This document shows positions 1-8,530 of a DNA stretch of 24,043 nt, piece after piece. The notes beneath the pieces are model-generated. The model worked only from the letters and a program-made list of their open reading frames with translations. It did not search any database and was not told the origin of the DNA. Both the position numbers and the translations under genes were made by a program. The DNA is from Hypsibius dujardini (lineage: Eukaryota > Tardigrada > Eutardigrada > Parachela > Hypsibiidae), in assembly GCA_001579985.1 (NCBI GenBank), contig LRSR01001406.1, positions 1-24,043 of the forward strand, written 5' to 3'. Positions within the stretch are counted from its first letter, which is position 1. The number at the start of each line of letters is the position of its first letter.

Positions 1-118
1 CTGTCTGTCTGTCTGTTTGTCTGTCTCTCTGTCTGTTTGTCTATCTGTCTCTCTGTTTGTCTGTCTATTTATGTGCCTGCCTGTTTGCCTGCCGTCTGTT
101 TGTGTGTCTGTGTCTGTT
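1..118. repeat. Imperfect (TGTC)n tetranucleotide array
   Basis: A run of CTGT/TTGT/CTAT/CTCT tetramers starts at the left edge and fades out near 118. It lies in the intron upstream of the first visible delta-catenin exon, so 1-344 holds no coding sequence that I can see. The array is impure, which suggests age. Confidence 0.9.
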
Positions 119-344
119 TGGTTGTCGGACTGCCAGCTTCTCTGGTTCGTTGATGTATACTTAGTTCTTTTGGAATATCCTTTGAATGATTGATTTATGG
201 TCAGAGTGGAGCGAGATTAAACTTAAAGACCCAATAACAATCCCGATGAAAAACGATGGATTTCTCTGCTTGGAGATGTGGGTCAGTTGAGTTGGTGGTT
301 GGGGAATACAGCGCGGGTTACATGGATTTTTGTGCCCTTTTCAG

Positions 345-818
345 CCGGCTGTTGACTTTCGCGCGGCAATCCGCAAAGAAAAGGCTCTCCCTGTGCTGGT
401 GGAGATTGTTCGGATGGATGACGACAGGCTCGTCTGTAGTGTGGCCCGTGCCTTGCGCAATCTCGCGGTTGACCCGCGAAACCGCGAATTGATTGGTAAG
501 TCATGGTACCGGGGAGGGAGAGCCGGCTTTGTGTTTGTTCTTTCTGTTATTTTTGCGAGAATAATTACCACTGGGATTGCGTTTTGATTATAGGCAAGTA
601 CGCGATGAGGGATTTAGCCGCGAGGATACCGAGCGGTCGGGCCGATCTCCAGGACCTGGCGGCCACTTCTGATGAAACTATCGCGGCGGTTTTGGCCACC
701 GTGAACGAGGTCGTCAGAAGACACCAAGAATTCGCAAGGTACGCCCTCCTTTGCTTGTGTCTGCCTGCTTTCTGTCTGTCTGTCTGTCTGTCTGTCAATC
801 TGTCTATCTATCTATCTA

Positions 819-867
<49 letters not shown>

Positions 868-868
868 A

Positions 869-899
<31 letters not shown>

Positions 900-1903
900 T
901 TATCTGTCTGTCTGAATTCGGTCATCCTGCGAAATCCACGGGAGCAATTTTGTCCCTTACAGAGCCTTCGTGGACATTCACGGGATTGACCGACTCGTTT
1001 ACATCACCACCAATTACGCACAGTATTCCAGTAAAGTTGTCCGATTCGCCTATCTGGTAAGTAATGACCGATCAAGCAAATGCGAAAGGAGATTTCACTT
1101 GAAACCGGACACAGATACACTGGGGAGCGTAGCGCGTTGCGATCGATGCGGGCCGTTAACCAGAGTCGACATGGTGTGTTTTCGCGTTGATCCGGTATTG
1201 ATTTGACCCTCTTTTTTTCTTGTGTTGCAGCTCCTCCAAACCCTATGGGCCCATCACGGTCTGCATGACGTCTATCGAGCCGGAAACTGGAAGGAGAGCC
1301 ATTTCCTGTCAAAACCGCCGAATATGAGCGTGAAAACACTCGGCGGATCGGACACGCTAGGACGGACATTCAGCTCACAGGGCCCGACAAAGTTTGAGGA
1401 TAAGACATTGCCACGCGGAGCTCTTCCTCCTCAGGAAGGGGTAAGGCCTTGCTTAAAATAGACAGACACACAGACAGACAGACACACAGACAGACAGACA
1501 CACAGACAGACACACAGACACACAGACAGACACACAGACACACAGACAGACAGACAGACATACAGACATACAGACATACAGACAGAGACGGACAAGGAGC
1601 CAGTCAGACAGGCAAGCAGACAGGCATACAGGAAAGCAGGCAGGCAGACAAAATTTGAAGCTTGACGGAATTGACTTTCACCTTCGCAACATTTATTCTT
1701 TGCAGGATGCTGAAATCCCGATGGCCGTGATGAGTGCAGGGAAAAGCCGGAAAAGCACCGGCGGAACGGAGCCGGTGTACGCACAAGTCAACAAGCAGGA
1801 GAAGCACCGGCAGCGACTGGCCCGGGACAACGACTTTGGTGACGTTGCCGATGGTTCTAATCACGGCGACGCCGAGGATGTCGGTGGCGATTCTTGGGTG
1901 TAG
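345..1903 (+). CDS. Delta-catenin / p120-catenin family protein, C-terminal part (5' end outside window)
   Basis: Exons 345-495, 594-738, 963-1056, 1231-1440 and 1706-1903 join in frame (798 nt, 265 residues, TAG stop). All have GT donors and AG acceptors, for example TTTTCAG before 345 and TGTTGCAG before 1231. The product is the end of an armadillo protein. [40 protein letters not shown] and the GIDRLVYI segment follow the last ARM repeats of p120/ARVCF/delta-catenin/p0071, which bind the cadherin juxtamembrane tail at adherens junctions. The protein ends GDSWV, the class of PDZ ligand (DSWV) known from the delta-catenin subfamily. The tail after the ARM region is short (roughly 100 residues), charged, and has a VYAQVNK tyrosine motif. 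Three of the five introns visible here carry tetranucleotide arrays. Family assignment is firm; which vertebrate paralogue it matches cannot be said, since invertebrates usually have one gene. Confidence 0.9.
760..915. repeat. (CTGT)n microsatellite in delta-catenin intron
   Basis: About 150 bases of CTGT tetramers, interrupted by a CTAT block and TTGT variants, lie between the donor at 739 and the acceptor ending at 962. In the sense strand the array is CTGT. It is open in every frame and produces spurious LSVC-repeat ORFs. Confidence 0.95.
1458..1651. repeat. (ACAG)n / (ACAC) microsatellite in delta-catenin intron
   Basis: This array is in the opposite sense to the previous one: ACAG tetramers mixed with ACACAG hexamers, then GGCA-type variants toward the 3' end. 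It begins 18 bases after the donor at 1441 and ends about 50 bases before the acceptor at 1705. Confidence 0.95.
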
Positions 1904-2340
1904 ATTATAGATGGGTGGTTGTTTGTCTTGAAATTACTGTTAGGCGGGCGAATTCATTGTCTTCCAAATCAATATCATGCTGATTTTGCGTGTGCTCGAG
2001 ATGTTTTTATACCTTTTATTTTACATGATTTTTGTTTTTTACTTTTTACTGATTGCATGTGCTGTTCCGGGAATGTGAATGGGCTGTACTTACATGTTTG
2101 CCTGGACTCGAACTGAACAATTTGAAATTACAGAGTGTGGCGACATCTATCGGGACTGTCTCACTATCGTTGCAGTTTCAACGGTAAAACAGAAACTGGA
2201 CACCGAAAGTCTCCAAGCTAAAGTCATTGCAAAACGAAATTTCGCCCAATTTAATTCATCGTTTAAGTTGTGTGCCGGACAAATTTTTAAATAGATTCTA
2301 CCAATTTTACTTTTTGTCGCACCAAATTTACGTCCGCCCA

Positions 2341-2675
2341 CCCTCAATCAACCAATGAGATACGTTGCCCCACCTAATCGGAGTTTCCATTGGTGGCGCA
2401 TGGACACACTCTTTGCTACAGCCAATCACTCAATCAAGTGAATTGACACAACGAAAATTATGTACACACGTGGCATAAACCTTGCTTTAACCGAATTAAG
2501 CACTTTAACTCGACGGTTGTGTACAACAGCCATGCAACGAGTGTAATGGCCTAGCTCGGTTAGCGCGAGGTTTCATCCACGTGTGTTAGTCACTTCTGTA
2601 GCCTGGCGAGTTGGTTTGTCACGAGCAAAGGCATGATCAGTGCTCACTATCGGATCAGTATTGTATTACGGGGTT
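2341..2675 (+). promoter_or_regulatory. Candidate promoter with three CCAAT boxes and an initiator-like site
   Basis: CCAAT occurs at 2352-2356 and 2422-2426, and its reverse complement ATTGG at 2389-2393, so the three boxes are spaced about 33-37 bases apart. Such clusters are typical NF-Y sites. A TCAGTATTG initiator-like sequence lies near 2655, about 230 bases downstream of the last box. No TATA box is evident. The delta-catenin 3' UTR and spacer (1904-2340) hold nothing else I recognise, including no clear AATAAA. This would serve the membrane-protein gene starting near 2676; the assignment is inference. Confidence 0.4.
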
Positions 2676-2855
2676 ATGGAGACGTATTCGTTGCTGAAAA
2701 AGCCTGAAGCAGAATCGAAGCGGGGGCATGTTTAATTTTGGTACGATATTTGTATTTCTTCTGGATTTCTCCGGTGATTTTGAACCTGACATCCAAGAAG
2801 AAGAGGAAAGAGAAGAAGAAGAAAGAGAACGAAATTACTCCGCTGAACATCGAAC

Positions 2856-2856
2856 A

Positions 2857-2901
<45 letters not shown>

Positions 2902-2968
2902 TTGTCTGTTTGTCTGTCTGTCTGTCTGACTCCTGGTCTGATTGTCTGTTTGTCGGTCTGTCTGTCTG
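2856..2968. repeat. (CTGT)n microsatellite
   Basis: CTGT tetramers with TTGT variants lie directly upstream of the first confident exon of the membrane-protein gene (acceptor at 3056). They are preceded by a purine-rich GAAGAAGA stretch at about 2797-2835. Confidence 0.95.
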
Positions 2969-3056
2969 GGTGCCTGTAGATCGGTCGCTTTCCTAGGTAT
3001 CGAGTTGTGTGTTATATAGAAGGTTTGACTTTCTATTATCCCCCCCTAATTTGCAG

Positions 3057-3570
3057 GTTGTGAACATTTGTGGACTAGTTGTGAATTTGAAGTACGACCT
3101 GACTCATTGCGATGTAGAGCGTGTGATCGAAGCAACTAACCCAGCTGCTATCCCGCCGCCGGTGAGCAATAACAACATGACTGACGTTAAGGAACCATGC
3201 GTGCATCCAAAACCAGATCTGTCTGGTCTCTCGCCTAACTGCTCCTGTGGTACCATGCTGATCCAGATGTCCGGCTGCAGCGTCGTGTGTCCTGCACCGT
3301 GGAAAGCGACACTCAACAGCGGTGGCCACATCGAAGTGCCTACCGAGTTCTGGCGATTCATCGGCTGCAGCTTGATGGTCCCCCACAACTTCCACCGCAA
3401 TCAGCCCTTGAAGATGCATCTGTGGATGACCCCGATCATTAATATCGTCGGAATCCTCAATAATATGGGTTTCGCATTCGTCATGCTGGTAGAGGGCAAG
3501 GTGGGTTGCGGCCTTGCTGGCCTGGTGGGCAGCTTTAAGTTTACTTTTCACATGTTTTAGAACAGAGAGA

Positions 3571-3616
<46 letters not shown>

Positions 3617-3618
3617 AA

Positions 3619-3658
<40 letters not shown>

Positions 3659-4074
3659 GGGCTTCGATGCCGCCCTGTTCGCTCTTATCTTCTGCCGCTT
3701 TGACCGGTCGTATCTCTACCATTTCCTCGTTAACGGCGGTGGCGTGCCTTGCTCCATCGCGCAGCGGATCTTTCTTGGTCTGACAACCCTTCTCATCCTC
3801 AAGGTACATGTCCCGTTCCAGCAGAAGGAGAAGCATATGAATTGAAACAGTGTGAAGAAAGGATTTTGGACTAATTGCTACACTCGCTGTGTGTGCGGTG
3901 GAGTGAGTGTCCTTACTAGCCAAAATTGTCCGTTTCAAAACATATCCTGTTTCAATTCAGATGCTTCTCTTCGTACAAACCCTGCGGCAAGGCTCACACG
4001 ACGGGTTGATGATACTTCTGTCGTCCTTAGTTTTTACTGCCCGAAGGCTATCGAAGAGAAGAGGCCGGAAGTGA
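3057..4074 (+). CDS. Unrecognised multi-pass membrane protein (first exon uncertain)
   Basis: Exon 3057-3500 has a strong acceptor (CCCCCCTAATTTGCAG) and donor AAG|GTGGGT. The middle exon ends at 3803 (AAG|GTACAT), and the last exon, 3961-4074, ends in TGA. All junctions are phase 0. The middle exon starts either at 3561, after TTTTAG, or at 3657, inside a GACA array; both keep the frame, giving 266 or 234 visible residues. The protein begins with a Cys-rich soluble part (DLSGLSPNCSCGTMLIQMSG), followed by hydrophobic stretches around INIVGILNNMGFAFVMLV, AALFALIF, IFLGLTTLLILKMLLFV and LMILLSSLVF. It ends in a basic RRLSKRRGRK tail, which suggests three or four membrane spans with a cytoplasmic C terminus. 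I do not recognise the family. A possible first exon is ATG 2676 to 2729, encoding METYSLLKKPEAESKRGH, but its donor (GTTTAA) is poor. Confidence 0.6.
3571..3656. repeat. (GACA)n microsatellite abutting or inside an exon
   Basis: Nearly perfect GACA tetramers run up to base 3656 and join directly to codons for GFDAALFALIF. Either the array is the 3' end of an intron with no pyrimidine tract, or it is translated as TDRQ repeats after a splice at 3560. Confidence 0.95.
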
Positions 4075-4528
4075 AGTTTTTGGACTAATCGGAGACAGCT
4101 GGCATTACAAAGATGGAAGGAAGAAACGAGTAGAAGCGGGAGTTTCGAAGGGAACAAGAAAGGTAGCGAGGAAGACCCAAACTACTGTAGAAAAATGAAG
4201 AACTAACTAGACTGACTATAAAAACACACGCCGCACAAGTACATCAAGTCGAAAACCAATCGTGGCACACAGGCTCGTGCAGATAACAATCGGCCAGCCG
4301 AACACTTCCGGTTCGGCTGTACTTGTGACAAAACACGAACATTCAACAAGTAAACATAATAGTACGAGTACATGAGTGGTGAGTAACTGTGAGCAGCGGT
4401 TATGTGGACGATCGAAGTCCACCAGTCTAGTCATCCAGGTCATGAAGTTGCCCGCGACACTTCAAGTGTGCCTTTCAGTTTGCGCTCCTGATCCTATTCG
4501 TCAAAAGAGTGATTCGCGTCAAGCGGGC

Positions 4529-4829
4529 TGCTGATAGGTCCGAGTCCTATCGACAGAATTCTAGGTTGACATATACGGAAGATAATTAGACTATATTAGA
4601 CTAGCAAACGAAAAATGAAAGTAATTAAAGATCTCTCTCGTAAGCACAACTCGCACTTCTGCTTAAATAGATCAATAAACGCACAGTCACATTCGCAGAT
4701 TACCTAGCGATTATATAAGACACTATATTATGTAAACTGACAAACAATAAGCAGATAAAGTAGGTCGACACACAAAAATTATGTAATAATTGAATGCTAA
4801 ATGGGTGGATTGTTAGGTAGAGCCTAACA
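4529..4829 (-). repeat. LTR-like segment, minus orientation
   Basis: Read on the minus strand, the segment starts with the palindrome TGTTAGGCTCTACCTAACA (4829-4811) and has a TATA-like TTATATAA at 4718-4711. It could end in CA at 4529, near a second small palindrome. Just upstream in that orientation is a purine-rich GGATGGAGCGCGA, resembling the polypurine tract of a 3' LTR. It would fit as the 3' LTR of the minus-strand gypsy remnant, although about 2.2 kb of unrecognised DNA separates them. No target-site duplication was found and the left boundary is a guess. Confidence 0.35.
4674..4679 (+). promoter_or_regulatory. Candidate poly(A) signal AATAAA
   Basis: This is the first canonical AATAAA on the plus strand downstream of the membrane-protein stop codon at 4074. 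It would give a 3' UTR of about 600 bases. It also falls inside an LTR-like segment, so it may not serve the gene. Confidence 0.35.
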
Positions 4830-6600
4830 TCGCGCTCCATCCGTCAATCCGTCGTCGCGCGCGGAGTGTATTGTAGTCGGGGTAGAAAGTCAATCAACGT
4901 CCAGAACAATCTAAGGGAAATCCGAATATTAGGTCGTCCGTTTGTTGATTAGAAGAAGCGGGTGAAGGTGTAACTAGTCTTCTCAAGGGGCCGCAAATCA
5001 AAGTCGCGGGGCGCTTCGAAAAACCGACGTGTTTCTTTTTGGCGATAACTAAGTTTGCCTTTTAGAGTGTGTACTCAGCTACGTCTGGATGCGTTTGTAG
5101 TACGATGCAATGGTCCGGCGTTCCGTCCTTGGTGTAAAACGTTTTAGCCAGCAAATCTGGGACTTTCAAATCCAGCGAGACCGCAGGGTTGCCAAAAATT
5201 CCGTCATATGTGTCCGTCAAAAGCCGCTTCACATGTCAGTGCAGCACGTCCAGGGCCTGATCCGAGACATCGTGGGCTGGGCTAAATTTTTCAGAACTTC
5301 CAATGCAAACATGTCAAACGAGGCAGTTCGCAAACCTGCCGTTCGAAATGAAATGCATTCAAATGGGAATCAACCGATGCAGCTGGAGATGTTGAGCGAC
5401 TTCGTCTCGTAGCCATCAGAGGCGGAGTCCTACTCCTTTCTAGTGGTATGTCTGCTACGTAAACATTGAGGCCATTCCAGGCGTTGTCGTCAACAAATTC
5501 TATGGTTAGTATTTGTCGAAAAAATGACATTGATGAAAATAGAAGTGAATCGCAAACTAGTTATTTTGGGCTTTATAGGAGCCATCGTTGGGTGATGTAC
5601 CGCTGCAGGCGAAGTTTAAAGATGAACGAGATCTCTCACAGCTGTGCTGTTTGAAAACGTGTATGACGGAAAATGTTCCACGCATAGAAACTGGAATTGG
5701 AACGAGTGTTAGAATTGGAACTGGAGTTGATGTTCGTGGGATGCTGGGCTTTTGAATTCTTGTATGCTAACTTCGTGAATTTAAGACCGAATACCAGAAA
5801 AAACAAATTTCTAGAAGTAAATTTTGGGATCCTTGGGTTTCACAAAAATGAGCACCCCTGGGGAGTCACGCCCCCCTCGGGCTCCTGAGTGGAACAAATT
5901 GGGGGGAAAAAACTAAAAGTGTTGAAAAAAGTATTTTTCGAGTTTTGCTAATTTTAAAAATAAGTTAAAAATTAAAATCGGCTGTTCATAAAACCTGTAT
6001 AGTGAATATTAGTCCCCAATGACTAGCCGAGTGATATCTTTCTCTTTTTCCTCCTTAAACTCCGAATCGGCCTCCGCTCTAGGAGGCTGGTTAACTATTA
6101 GTTCCAAAACAGGGTATGATTGCTGTGTCAAGCAGCATTGTAACACCGCGTGGCTGTGCGGTTCCGGATGACGGGATGCACAGCTTCTTGGACAGTAGAG
6201 AGGCTGAAATCTCTAATGTCTTGAATTAGCAATGGGTTGGTTTGATTCGAAAACAATCAAATCTGCCCGGACATCGCTTTGTTGGTATTTTAGGAACGCC
6301 CAGATTCGGGAAAGCCGGTGTGGTCGGAGATCTACCTCATCAATTAATTCCTCAAATCCCGTAAATGGCGGCAGTTTTCAAAAGTGAAATACGGGTTCGG
6401 TCTGTCGGTAAGAAGATACCTAAAAATTGAGTGGGCGTGTTTCTGCGGTTCCTGTATTTTACACACAGGGTAGCAGTTTATCGGCAGGGACCCGTAGTTG
6501 GAACTCGTACCGGACACGGGCTTCTGCAGTTACGATGTTTCTGATAGGAACGATCTGGTTATCTCGCCAAAACTAATATAAGTGGTAAAGAGAATTGATT
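4830..6600. other. Stretch without a recognisable gene
   Basis: Only short ORFs occur here (up to 100 codons, 5110-5412 plus), with no similarity I recognise and no convincing splice structure. An imperfect repeat of GGAATTGGAAC-type units sits near 5693-5725. A C/G-rich CACCCCTGGGGAG motif lies near 5852. If the LTR-like segment to the left belongs to the gypsy remnant to the right, this would be its env/3' region, now unreadable. Confidence 0.5.
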
Positions 6601-6669
6601 GTGACAGTTGAAAGAGTAATGATTCGACGTGTTTGGGATAAAAAAGAAAGTGTTTGGATACTTTCGCCG

Positions 6670-6678
6670 TATAAAAGG
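6670..6678 (+). promoter_or_regulatory. TATA box (TATAAAAGG)
   Basis: A textbook TATAAAAGG stands in moderately GC-rich flanks, 122 bases upstream of the ATG of a 36-codon ORF at 6800. It could equally be a relic of a transposon promoter. Confidence 0.4.
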
Positions 6679-6799
6679 TCGTCTTCGGGTCGAATAGCGT
6701 AAACGCGGCATAATATAAGTGAGTGATATCTAATCGCGCATCGGTCTGTTTTTACAAGAAGAATGTACTTGCAAGAGTAGACTGAAGGACGTTACGAAA

Positions 6800-6910
6800 A
6801 TGTATCCGCTCGCGAGAAAAAAAACTGGATCATCGTTTTGGATCATCTTGTGGTTGATTGTGGTGCTGAGTACGATCCGACGCCACCAGAAGGCAAAGCG
6901 GATTGCTTAA
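6800..6910 (+). CDS. Possible 36-residue single-pass membrane micropeptide
   Basis: The ORF starts in an acceptable context (GAAAATG) and ends in TAA. It encodes a short basic N terminus (MYPLARKKTGSS), one hydrophobic segment (FWIILWLIVVLSTI, residues 13-26) and a basic tail (RRHQKAKRIA). That is the layout of a small tail- or signal-anchored protein. A TATA box lies 122 bases upstream. Against it: the ORF is short, it sits in transposon-rich DNA, and no family is recognised. Confidence 0.25.
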   Translation: MYPLARKKTGSSFWIILWLIVVLSTIRRHQKAKRIA

Positions 6911-7086
6911 TTTTGCAAACTATAGTAATCCTCATGTTCTACAAAGTTGCCGGAAGAGGCCCATGATTACGGACGCTGGCGTTCGGTCTCGTATTTGTGA
7001 GTGAGCAAGCGCCTGTACTCCCCTCCTGCTATCCACACATCTCATAGCATGGCATCAACGGGTTCCAACTTGAAATTTTGATCCAT

Positions 7087-8530
7087 TTAGATCTGGTTTC
7101 CTTCCTTGTGCAGCTCATCTAGGAATGTGGGTACGTGTAAAAGATTATTTCCTTTTGAAGTTTTGTGCAGTCTTGTGCATTGGGGTCGGTAGCCGTTTCC
7201 TTTCATATGTTTTATCTCCAACATGCAGAGAAGTTCCTTCACGACCCCTTCCATATCGGTATCCATATCGCTTCGGATGACATAAAGAATTCCGTACTTC
7301 AGTGTCACGTCGAACAAGAAATAAGAAGCCATTACCTTATATGAATGGTTCCTCACTGCTTTGGCGACAACAAACCAAGTCAATTCGTCGACCGCCGTGC
7401 AGATCCACTTGCGCCCGCCCAAATCGGTTTTGTCAGGGGGCCCAACGAATCAATTACTATCGGCATAAACGACCTTGATGGTACATGGATGTAATCCAGG
7501 TTCCCGATCTTGGCGGTCGCACTGCATGTCTGGCGTAAAGCACAATAATTGATGAACTTGTGTAAAATTATTGCCATACCCCGGATCCAGAATCCCTGAA
7601 AAATAATATTAAGACATTTTTGGAACCTCAGATGCGCCATGCATGCATTGTTATTGTGAATGCTAGCGCAAATATCTATCCATTGATTCCTCGGCAAAAC
7701 GATAAGGCTTCGTTTCCACCCGGTTTCTTTCAACTTGTAGTACAGTATCTCGTCGTCGAGGTAGAATACGGTAATCAGTTGTTTCATCCTGTCTGAAAAA
7801 TTGAGATCATTTCCTTCGAGGATGTCGATCAAAGCCTTGCAAAACTTTACGTCCAACTGCTCTTCCCGAATACTGATATGCTCCCAAGTCAGAAGAGGTT
7901 TTTCGGTCGAATCCTCGATGTGGAAAAACGCTCTTCCTACCGTATGACGACTGAATGCATCTGCGTTTCGGTTTAAAATCCGTCTGAATCGGTATTGAGT
8001 AAGAAGGATACTCAAACAAAGGTACATCACATACTTTTGAGCCAGTATTTCGACACTTGCGTGTTTGCTAGTGTTGCACTGGAGAAACGTCCCCAGGTTG
8101 TCTTGAAAGTACCCCGAAGAGAAGGAAGTTTTCAACCGCTTTTTGAGCGTCTCGGAAACTGTTCAATGTTCCACCATCTAAACAATCTTTGCCCTATTTT
8201 GCACATTTTTTCCTGAACATAGTTTCCTCAACGGTGCCGTAATTTCTGCAAATTGGGGAATAAAAACGCGTTAATAGCTAGCAAGGCTTTATAAGCTTCT
8301 ATTGATTATGACGGTTTTCGGAGTCGGGTACCCTCGTACAGCTTTGGTCTTCTCAGATCTTGCTGTAAACCGGCTTTCGACAAAAGAAATTTCAAAAGCT
8401 TGAGGGACGGCATATGTAACAGCACTCAAGGTGAAATTGATATTCCGGAGCCGTTCAAAATCGGTCTCGAACGCCTGCAAGTTTTGTATAATTTATGATC
8501 CAGGCTCATATCGTCTATGTAAATGTTTTA
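7087..8530 (-). mobile_element. Decayed Ty3/gypsy-type retrotransposon pol (RT, RNase H end, integrase)
   Basis: Reading leftward on the minus strand, the domains fall in gypsy order. A YIDDM motif (about 8522-8504), matching the RT catalytic YxDD box, comes first. In another frame, at 8480-8289, is the RT segment with SEKTKAVRGYPTPKTV. The end of RNase H with NADAFSRH follows (about 7950), then an integrase HHCC region (HNNNACMAH, then C-x5-C where C-x2-C is expected). A shifted frame carries the integrase core (TAVDELTW, SDMDTDMEG). At least three frame breaks and stops separate the blocks. The second catalytic region has Asp where Gly is usual, and the expected final Glu appears as Lys, so the enzyme is dead. 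Gag, protease and the 5' LTR are not identifiable. Ty3/gypsy is favoured over BEL or Copia by domain order and the IHVPSRSF..IDSLGPL linker. Confidence 0.8.

Noticed and set aside
503-1060. Long plus-strand ORF with LSVC repeats (and similar frames at 1370-1784, 2728-2979, 13260-13739 and 17967-18482)
   Set aside because: A TGTC tetranucleotide array has no stop codon in any frame and reads as LSVC or TDRQ on every frame. These ORFs arise from the arrays plus pieces of real exons in wrong frames.
3075-3938. 287-codon minus-strand ORF
   Set aside because: It is the antisense shadow of the plus-strand membrane-protein exons and a GACA array. The plus strand has matching splice sites and plausible membrane segments; the minus reading has neither.
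4216-4443. Minus-strand 75-codon ORF with a hydrophobic, signal-like stretch
   Set aside because: It is antisense to the likely 3' UTR of the membrane-protein gene, is short, and has no other coding evidence.
5110-5412. 100-codon plus-strand ORF
   Set aside because: It is the longest frame in this gap, but it shows no recognisable domain, splice structure or promoter and is within the length expected by chance in this base composition.
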